Assembly: GCA_013202595.1 (NCBI GenBank)
Contig: JABMPV010000152.1
Coordinates: 1-7,459 of the forward strand
Source of the DNA: a bacterium
GTDB taxonomy: Bacteria > Actinomycetota > Acidimicrobiia > Spongiisociales > UBA11373
Reading direction: 5' to 3'
Length of the DNA stretch: 7,459 nt
A program made the translations under genes and the position numbers. Each line of letters opens with the position of its first letter. Within the stretch, counting starts at the first letter, position 1. Positions 1-4,612 of this stretch are shown here, one piece after another. The notes below the pieces were generated by a model. The model saw only the letters and a list, made by a program, of their open reading frames with translations, was not told the origin of the DNA and ran no database searches.

Positions 1-79
1 ATGACTGATGACCGATGACTGACGACCGATGACTGACGACCGAAGACCGACGACCGACGACCAATTGACCGACGACCGG
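1..79. repeat. Heptanucleotide tandem repeat array, consensus GACYGAY
   Basis: From position 3 the sequence tiles into eleven 7-bp units of the form GAC(T/C)GA(T/C). The first nine are exactly in register (3-65), a single extra T sits at 66, and two more units follow (67-73 and 74-80). Several units alternate GACCGAT and GACTGAC, giving 14-bp near-perfect copies at 10-23 and 24-37. The last unit merges with the stop codon of the minus-strand oxidoreductase gene at 80-82. The array is cut by the left window edge, so its full length is unknown. A 7-bp period is not a multiple of three and the resulting reading frame (Thr-Asp-Asp-Arg rich) has no protein-like character, so I read it as non-coding repeat DNA just downstream of the operon. 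Its function is unknown. Confidence 0.85.
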
Positions 80-1216
80 TTACTCCGCCGGCCACGCCCG
101 CAGGTCGATCCCGGTTTCGGCGAGGAGGGGGATCAGGTCGTCGGAGTGGACTGCTGCATCCATGGTCCTCGCACCGGGTTCACCGGCTCCGCCTGTGACC
201 AGCAGATGAGCGAGGGCTGTGGCCGGGAAGGCAGTCGTGCGAGCCAGGGCGGAGAATCTGCCGTCGTGGCGATCCTCGAGTTGGGTGCCCGCGATGACGC
301 GTCGACCGTCGCGGTCCGCCTCTGCCCAGGTTCTCAGGAGCACCAGGTCGTCGTCGCCGGTGGGGAGGTGCTCGGCGAGCAGGTCGACCAGCACGGCCCG
401 CGGGGCGATAGACACGTCGCCGACCTTTCGCTCCGTCTGGTCGAAGAGCCCGAGTTCGAGCATCGCCCTGACGATTTTCGCGTGACCGGGGAATCGCAGG
501 GTCTTGTAATCCAGGGAGCCGACCGTGCCTGCGTAGCGCAATGGCAGGGAGGATGAGCCACCTGCAGTGTGGAATGCCTCCAGAGGGCCCCAGGGAGCCC
601 ACTCGACCGTTTCCAGGCCGGTGAGTGGCTCGACGGTGGCGTACTCGCCGTTCTCGAGGATCTCGCACGGCTCTGCGTACTCGTTGATCAAACCCCCGGG
701 GCTGAAAGCCAGTTGATAGCCGAGCGCCCCGACCGGTTCGACCGGGATGGCCCCGACCCTCAGACCGGCCCTGTCTATCGGTCCGGGTCCGAGAGCATCG
801 ATGTTGCCGTCTACGAGTACGTTGGCCAGGCCGGGTGCCAGGCCGCAGTCGGGGATGACGGCGACCCCGGCCTCGCGGGCCTGAGCGTCCATCGTCAGTT
901 GGCGAGCCACCACCCCCGGGTTGCCCCCGAAATCGATGTAGTGGCAGCCGGTGGCGACAGCGGCGGTGGCGACTCCGACGCCGAAGCCGTACGGCACTCC
1001 CGAGACCACGGCGTCGGCACCCGACAGCAGAGATCTGACGGCATCGACGTCCGAGGCGTCGAGCGGCCCGCGGTCGGTCGCACCCACGTCGGCTGCCACC
1101 GCGGCTCCGGCTGCCGGATCTCGGTCGGATACGTGGACATCGTGGCCCCGGCGCACGAGGTCCCATGCGGCTGCGTGCCCGACGATGCCAGTGCCCAGGA
1201 CGACGATGGTGCTCAC
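80..1216 (-). CDS. Saccharopine dehydrogenase-like / lysine 6-dehydrogenase-like NAD(P)-dependent oxidoreductase
   Basis: A 378-aa protein of the saccharopine dehydrogenase / L-lysine 6-dehydrogenase / carboxynorspermidine synthase superfamily, probably a cytosolic NAD(P)-dependent amino-acid oxidoreductase. Seen: an N-terminal Rossmann fold with GTGIVG (residues 8-13) followed by an acidic end of strand 2 (SDRDP, 30-34); YIDFGGNPG (93-101) and IPDCGLAPGLAN (121-132), both typical of the family; then the substrate-side domain with YKTLRFPGHAKIVRAML (237-253), a stretch that resembles lysine 6-dehydrogenases more than true saccharopine dehydrogenases. The frame is open much further upstream, but the GTG at 1216 is chosen because AGGAGG lies 8 nt before it and the Rossmann strand begins at once. 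The gene overlaps the upstream deacetylase gene by 4 bp (GTGA), implying translational coupling. The stop is TAA at 82-80, against the heptamer array. Family assignment is secure; the substrate is not determined. Confidence 0.9.
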   Translation of the reverse strand: MSTIVVLGTGIVGHAAAWDLVRRGHDVHVSDRDPAAGAAVAADVGATDRGPLDASDVDAVRSLLSGADAVVSGVPYGFGVGVATAAVATGCHYIDFGGNPGVVARQLTMDAQAREAGVAVIPDCGLAPGLANVLVDGNIDALGPGPIDRAGLRVGAIPVEPVGALGYQLAFSPGGLINEYAEPCEILENGEYATVEPLTGLETVEWAPWGPLEAFHTAGGSSSLPLRYAGTVGSLDYKTLRFPGHAKIVRAMLELGLFDQTERKVGDVSIAPRAVLVDLLAEHLPTGDDDLVLLRTWAEADRDGRRVIAGTQLEDRHDGRFSALARTTAFPATALAHLLVTGGAGEPGARTMDAAVHSDDLIPLLAETGIDLRAWPAE

Positions 1217-1959
1217 GGCGTGATCCTCCTGAATGCCTCTGCCGCCGCCAGTCCCATGGGCGATCCCACGGTTGCGGCGCGCTCTGTGATCTTGTCCTCG
1301 AATGCCGATCGAGCGGCTTCGCCCTCTTCTGCTCCGCCCATCGTCGTGGTGCCCTGACTGACATGCTCCAGTAGTGCAGCGACCTTGCTCTCGATCGAGG
1401 AGGAGATGTCCTCCCAGTGATTCGGCTCGTCGGCCGACCACAGGAGAAGAGCAGAGGGGCGATGGTGGGCGAGTCCCTGGTCCGGGAAGAAGAGGGGGTC
1501 TCTGGCCGATACCACGCCGTCGACTGCTGCGAGACCGGTAGCCCTGTGATCCGGGTGCAGTTGGTATCGCTGCCATGGGTCGTGGCTGAGGACGACGTCG
1601 GGGCGAACCAGGCGGATCTGCTCGCACACTTCGGCTCGCAGGGCCATCGAGTACTCGAGTTCGCCGTCGATGTGCCCGAGGAATCGGACGTCGGCGGCTC
1701 CGAGCTCGGCGCCGGCGGCACGCGCCTCGGCCTCCCGTGCCGCTGCCAATGCCCCGGGATCAGCATCGGGATCCCACGTCCCCTTGGACCCGTCGGTGAC
1801 GATCAGCAGCGTGACCCTGCATCCCGCAGCGGCCCATGCGGCCAGGGTCCCACCCGCACCGAACTCGGCATCATCGGGATGGGCTCCGATCGCCATGGCC
1901 GAAGACGGCGGCGGCAGAGGAGGAGTGGTGTTTCTGAGATCGGGATACAGATCGGTCAC
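1213..1959 (-). CDS. PIG-L/LmbE family zinc-dependent deacetylase
   Basis: A 248-aa protein of the PIG-L (LmbE-like) family, which removes N-acetyl groups from sugar amides such as GlcNAc-PI, GlcNAc-inositol or mycothiol conjugates (MshB and Mca in actinobacteria). Seen: the metal and catalytic motif AHPDDAE at residues 26-32, in which H27 and D30 are expected zinc ligands and D29 the general base, then GGTLA (36-40), and HPDHR at 135-139, where H138 is the expected third ligand. The length is close to the family norm. The N-terminal 20 residues, before the first core strand, are proline-rich. The GTG at 1959 starts 6 nt after the upstream gene's stop with a modest GAGG 4 nt before it; an ATG at 1896 is a possible shorter start but has no ribosome-binding site. 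It is the second gene of the three-gene unit. The substrate cannot be assigned; nothing nearby points clearly to mycothiol. Confidence 0.92.
   Translation of the reverse strand: MTDLYPDLRNTTPPLPPPSSAMAIGAHPDDAEFGAGGTLAAWAAAGCRVTLLIVTDGSKGTWDPDADPGALAAAREAEARAAGAELGAADVRFLGHIDGELEYSMALRAEVCEQIRLVRPDVVLSHDPWQRYQLHPDHRATGLAAVDGVVSARDPLFFPDQGLAHHRPSALLLWSADEPNHWEDISSSIESKVAALLEHVSQGTTTMGGAEEGEAARSAFEDKITERAATVGSPMGLAAAEAFRRITP
1225..1230 (-). promoter_or_regulatory. Strong Shine-Dalgarno site that fixes the oxidoreductase start
   Basis: AGGAGG on the minus strand, 8 nt before the GTG at 1216 and inside the 3' end of the upstream deacetylase gene. It decides between this start and the much longer upstream open frame (to 1627), whose extra residues are arginine-rich and unlike any dehydrogenase. 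It is the strongest ribosome-binding site among the minus-strand genes here. Confidence 0.8.
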
Positions 1960-1965
1960 GGCGCC

Positions 1966-2571
1966 TCAGCCTAGGTGTGCCCGAATCCACGATCCCCGGG
2001 GATGGCGGAGCACTGCTGCGAGATCGGTGGGAGTGTCCAGTTCGACCGCCGTGCCGATGCGGACCACGACCGCACGCTCGACGTCCGCGGCCATGGCGAG
2101 ATGCCGCGAAAACGACCCGGGCCCATATCGGAGCGGGAGATGCCCGAGGCCGCCCATGAGATTGGTCCCGCCATCGCGCGACGGTGCCAGGACGGCTCGT
2201 CCGGGCCGAATGAGCGAGAGGAAGGTGGCGACATCGTGGGGCGTCAGGAGCGGGAGGTCTGCGTGCACGGCGCACCAGGGGCGTCCCGCCGCCGTAGCCA
2301 GGTCCACGCCCGCGGCGATCGCAGCATTCAGGTCGATCTGTGGATCGGGGATGACACCGACCCCGATTTCGTCGGCCCACCTGGCGACCTCGGCGTCGCC
2401 GGCAATCACCGCGACTTCGGCCCCGCCCGACTCACAGACTTCGATCACGTGCTCGGCCACTGCCCGTACGAGTGAGGGCAGAAGGCTGACGGGTACGGCG
2501 GGTGACAGCCGGCGCTTGGCGTCGGCCGGAGGCTTCACCGGCACGATGGCGAGAGGGGAGGGGGCGGTCAC
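1966..2571 (-). CDS. cofC: CofC/FbiD-type phospho(enol)lactate guanylyltransferase, F420 biosynthesis
   Basis: A 201-aa nucleotidyltransferase that activates a three-carbon phosphoacid (2-phospholactate, PEP or 3-phosphoglycerate depending on lineage) with GTP for coenzyme F420 synthesis; the mycobacterial homologue FbiD uses PEP. Seen: the nucleotide-binding start IVPVKPPADAKRRL (9-22), LNAAIAAG (81-88) matching the family GLNxAl motif, HADLPLL (103-109) with the metal-binding aspartate, SRDGGTNLM (131-139) corresponding to the usual DrxGTGTNaL, YGPGSFSRH (149-157), and ELDTPTDL (177-184). The last is normally D-x-D-T-P, so a Glu replaces the first Asp. The frame is open to 2982, but the GTG at 2571 fits the family N-terminus and leaves room for the divergent pyruvate kinase. 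No Shine-Dalgarno is seen; a TAACCT box 7 nt upstream suggests a leaderless transcript. It is the first gene of the minus-strand unit. Confidence 0.9.
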   Translation of the reverse strand: MTAPSPLAIVPVKPPADAKRRLSPAVPVSLLPSLVRAVAEHVIEVCESGGAEVAVIAGDAEVARWADEIGVGVIPDPQIDLNAAIAAGVDLATAAGRPWCAVHADLPLLTPHDVATFLSLIRPGRAVLAPSRDGGTNLMGGLGHLPLRYGPGSFSRHLAMAADVERAVVVRIGTAVELDTPTDLAAVLRHPRGSWIRAHLG

Positions 2572-2578
2572 GGAGTGG

Positions 2579-2584
2579 AGGTTA
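2579..2584 (-). promoter_or_regulatory. Candidate -10 box (TAACCT) for a leaderless cofC transcript
   Basis: On the minus strand TAACCT fits the actinobacterial TANNNT -10 pattern and is separated from the cofC GTG (2571) by exactly 7 nt, so the predicted transcription start falls at or beside the start codon. There is no Shine-Dalgarno sequence in those 7 nt, which agrees with leaderless initiation. No convincing -35 hexamer is visible at 16-18 bp spacing. Confidence 0.45.
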
Positions 2585-2641
2585 GGGGACCACGGAGACC
2601 CATCCGGAGCGGGGTCGGCACGTCCCGGTACCCGAGAGAAG

Positions 2642-2647
2642 TATGGT
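2642..2647 (+). promoter_or_regulatory. Candidate -10 box (TATGGT) for a leaderless pyruvate kinase transcript
   Basis: TATGGT fits TANNNT and lies 8 nt before the chosen GTG start at 2656. The intervening bases contain no Shine-Dalgarno; the only purine-rich stretch (GAGAGAA, 2634-2640) is too far from the start. With the opposing TAACCT box, this makes the 84-bp gap 2572-2655 a divergent promoter region. No clear -35 element is seen. Confidence 0.4.
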
Positions 2648-2655
2648 TCCCGCCG

Positions 2656-4080
2656 GTGGAACGAAAGACCAAGATCATTGCAACGCTGGGCCCGGCGAGC
2701 GCATCTCCCTACACGATCGGCGAGATGGTCGCCCAGGGCCTCGATGTCGCTCGCCTCAATTTCTCGCATGGCACCTACGAGAACCATGCACTGTGGGCCG
2801 GCTGGGTTCGGGACGCCGCGCAGTATTACGGGCGCGCGGTCGCCGTCCTCCAGGATGTCCAGGGCCCCAGGATCAGAGTCGGCACCTTCCCGCGGGGCAG
2901 TGTCGACCTCGAGGAGAGCCACCAGGTGTTGCTCCTCGACGGCGATGGGATGGGTGATGACGGGACCATCTTCGTGGACCATCTGGCCAAGGCCGATCTC
3001 GGGCGGGGCAGCCAGGTCCTGCTCTCCGACGGTCTGATCTCACTCGAAATCGTCTCGGGAGAGCCGGGACGATGGGTCGCGGAAGTCCATCAGGCCGGGG
3101 TGCTCAGCGACCGCAAGGGGGCGGCATTCCCGGGTGTCCGACTGGGCCTCCCTGCCATCACCGATAAGGATCGCGGGGACCTCGCGTTCGGTCGCGAGAT
3201 CGGCGTGGACCTCGTCGCAGCATCTTTCGTGGAGACCGCTGCCGACATCGATGCGGTCCGCGAGATCGTCGGGGACACGCCGGTCATCGCAAAACTCGAG
3301 CGCGCTTCGGCCTACGCCAACCTCGCCGAGATCGCCGTCGCCGCAGACGGGGTGATGGTCGCCAGGGGAGATCTCGGCGTGGAGTTGGGACTCGCCCCGA
3401 TGCCGAGAGCACAGAAACGGATCATCGCCGCGACCAATGCGGTCGGGAGTGTCTCCATCACCGCAACCGAGATGCTCGAGTCGATGACCCTGGCTCCCAG
3501 GCCGACGAGGGCCGAGGTCACCGATGTCGCCAACGCGGTGTTCGACGGCACGGACGCTGTGATGCTCTCGGCCGAGACGGCCGTGGGTAGATTCCCTGTG
3601 AAGTCCGTCGAGACGATGGCCACGATCTGTCTCGAAGCGGAGGTCGGATTGGCCATAGGTCGCAACGCCGAGACGATGCAGCGAGATTCGACCTTCCCGC
3701 TGGCCATCGCGAGTGCGCTCGCCGACTCAGCCGAATCGCTCGGCCTGGACACGGTCGTGGCGTTCACCGAGAGCGGCAGCACGGCGCGCCTGGTGTCGAA
3801 GCAGCGACCGCGAGCCCGGATCGTCGCATTCACCCCGAATGAGAAGACCTACCGCCGCATGTCGGTCATGTGGGGCGTCTCCCCGATGCGCTTCCCTCGC
3901 CTCGACTCGACCGATGAGATGATCTTCGAGGCAGAGCGAATCCTCCTGGACCAGGGGGTCGTCGTACCGGGCGAGCAGGTGGCGATGGCGGCGGGCATCC
4001 CGCCGAATCAGCGGTCCTCGACCAACCTGTTGAAGCTGCATGTCGTGGGTGATGGCGTCGAGGGAGCACCCGAGGACTGA
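2656..4080 (+). CDS. pyk: Pyruvate kinase with atypical K+-site signature
   Basis: A 474-aa cytosolic pyruvate kinase, which converts PEP and ADP to pyruvate and ATP in the last step of glycolysis. Seen: TKIIATLGPAS (5-15), RLNFSHG (33-39), the A/B domain junction DVQGPRIRV (67-75), B domain about 75-165 with LSDGLI (123-128), DRKGAAFPG (152-160), AASFVE (188-193), AKLE (212-215) with catalytic K213 and metal ligand E215, MVARGDLGVE (234-243) with D239, TATEMLESM (269-277), PRPTRAEVTDVANAVFDGTDAVMLS (281-305), and a C domain beginning near 345 with TESGSTARLVSK (371-382). Length is normal; no extra PEP-utiliser domain follows. GTG at 2656 is chosen because it places TKIIATLGP at the usual distance from the N-terminus. 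Oddities: V68, Q69, R72 and V75 at the K+-related positions, TATEML where TATQML is usual, and GSVSI (264-268) where G-KPVI is usual. Divergent from cofC. Confidence 0.97.
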   Translation: MERKTKIIATLGPASASPYTIGEMVAQGLDVARLNFSHGTYENHALWAGWVRDAAQYYGRAVAVLQDVQGPRIRVGTFPRGSVDLEESHQVLLLDGDGMGDDGTIFVDHLAKADLGRGSQVLLSDGLISLEIVSGEPGRWVAEVHQAGVLSDRKGAAFPGVRLGLPAITDKDRGDLAFGREIGVDLVAASFVETAADIDAVREIVGDTPVIAKLERASAYANLAEIAVAADGVMVARGDLGVELGLAPMPRAQKRIIAATNAVGSVSITATEMLESMTLAPRPTRAEVTDVANAVFDGTDAVMLSAETAVGRFPVKSVETMATICLEAEVGLAIGRNAETMQRDSTFPLAIASALADSAESLGLDTVVAFTESGSTARLVSKQRPRARIVAFTPNEKTYRRMSVMWGVSPMRFPRLDSTDEMIFEAERILLDQGVVVPGEQVAMAAGIPPNQRSSTNLLKLHVVGDGVEGAPED

Positions 4081-4106
4081 GCGCTACCATCCCGCCCGGC
4101 GAGCAC

Positions 4107-4112
4107 GGAGGA
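4107..4112 (+). promoter_or_regulatory. Shine-Dalgarno site of the 97-aa hypothetical gene
   Basis: GGAGGA lies 3 nt before the ATG at 4116 (about 5 nt from the core GGAG), in the 35-bp gap after pyruvate kinase. It is the main support for this small gene being real. A TACCAT box at 4085-4090, matching the -10 motif seen before the nuclease gene, lies 25 nt before the ATG and might give it its own short-leader promoter, though co-transcription with pyruvate kinase is equally possible. Confidence 0.6.
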
Positions 4113-4115
4113 TCC

Positions 4116-4409
4116 ATGGGACAGCCGATCGAAGTGAGCGAACCGATCGTCGTCGGGGACGTTCTGGTACTCGACACCGACCGGAGCATCTCCGGCCAGG
4201 ACGGTGCAGGGTTCGCCCGCGACGACGATCCCATCGATTCGGCTCCCGGGGTGCTGGCGGCTCGCATCTTCGAACGGGATGATTCGGTCGACCACGTCTT
4301 TATAGCGTCTGCCCAGGTGGTGGCCCGCAGACCGGGTGGCTGGGATTCCGAGTCGATCGAAGCCGTCACCGACGTCGTGGCCGGCTTCTTCGTCTTCTAC
4401 TCAGGCTGA
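4116..4409 (+). CDS. Small acidic hypothetical protein
   Basis: A 97-aa protein I do not recognise. It is rich in Asp and Glu, with acidic patches such as RDDDPIDS (35-42) and ERDDSVDH (53-60), and has hydrophobic strands at IVVGDVLVLD (11-20) and FFVFY (91-95) at the very C-terminus. There is no signal peptide, no long membrane segment, no cysteine and no obvious metal-binding motif, so a soluble cytosolic protein is likely. Support for its reality is the ATG with GGAGGA just upstream, the 35-bp spacing after the pyruvate kinase stop on the same strand, and good third-position G/C bias. The position suggests co-transcription with pyruvate kinase, but there is no evidence that it acts on that enzyme. 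An opposing minus-strand frame (4008-4295) lacks any such support. Confidence 0.7.
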   Translation: MGQPIEVSEPIVVGDVLVLDTDRSISGQDGAGFARDDDPIDSAPGVLAARIFERDDSVDHVFIASAQVVARRPGGWDSESIEAVTDVVAGFFVFYSG

Positions 4410-4460
4410 TCCTCGTCAGCGTGTTCTTCCGAGCGCCGACCCGTCCCGGTTTTGGTCCGG

Positions 4461-4588
4461 TCACAGGACCTCGGCGACCTGCTTCGCGACGACGACCAGT
4501 GCCCGGGCCAGGTCGCGGCCATGCCGATGGCTCCGACGGCAACGGTGGTCGTGGAGACTGCCTTGAGCCAGTCGACTGCCTGCATCAC
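4461..4588 (-). pseudogene. Possible small gene disrupted by a single-base frameshift
   Basis: On the minus strand, ATG at 4585 (or GTG at 4588) opens a 22-residue stretch, MQAVDWLKAVSTTTVAVGAI followed by GM, that looks like a genuine alanine/valine-rich helix. After 4522 this frame turns into a Ser/Arg/Pro-rich tail with out-of-frame character (to 4397), while the neighbouring frame gives LARALVVVAKQVAEVL and stops at 4463-4461. Adding one base near 4514-4522 would join the two into a coherent 41-aa amphipathic or membrane-associated peptide. Third-position G/C is high in the first frame before the break and in the second after it, and the second frame is only about half G/C at third positions before the break. 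It lies 24 bp beyond the VanW stop and in the same initial frame. No Shine-Dalgarno is seen. It may be an assembly error, a real lesion, or not a gene at all. Confidence 0.3.
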
Positions 4589-4612
4589 GGTCGTGATGGT
4601 CGATGAGTGGTA

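Noticed and set aside
1..79. CRISPR array
   Set aside because: The units are 7 bp and contiguous with no spacers, and no cas gene is present.
29..556. Plus-strand frame starting in the repeat array (Thr-Asp-Asp-Arg repeats)
   Set aside because: It is antisense to the oxidoreductase gene and its repetitive start is just the heptamer array read in frame; the 7-bp unit does not keep a codon phase.
1217..1627. Longer start for the oxidoreductase
   Set aside because: The extra residues are Arg/Gly-rich and antisense-like; the Shine-Dalgarno and Rossmann strand point to the GTG at 1216.
180..1766. Long minus-strand open frame (528 codons)
   Set aside because: Arg/Ser/Pro-rich translation with no domain, lying in another frame over the oxidoreductase and deacetylase genes, which have full motif support. 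It is a GC-rich shadow frame.
1670..3037. Long plus-strand open frame (455 codons) across PIG-L, cofC and the pyk start
   Set aside because: No recognisable motif, antisense to two well-supported genes and running into pyruvate kinase in the wrong frame.
4405..4420. Hairpin GCTGA-TCCTCG-TCAGC at the end of the 97-aa gene as a terminator
   Set aside because: Only a 5-bp stem, overlapping the stop codon, with no clear T-run after it; too weak to call.
4454..4470. GGTCC-N7-GGACC inverted repeat in the convergent gap
   Set aside because: A 5-bp stem with no T-tract; such stems are common by chance in GC-rich DNA.
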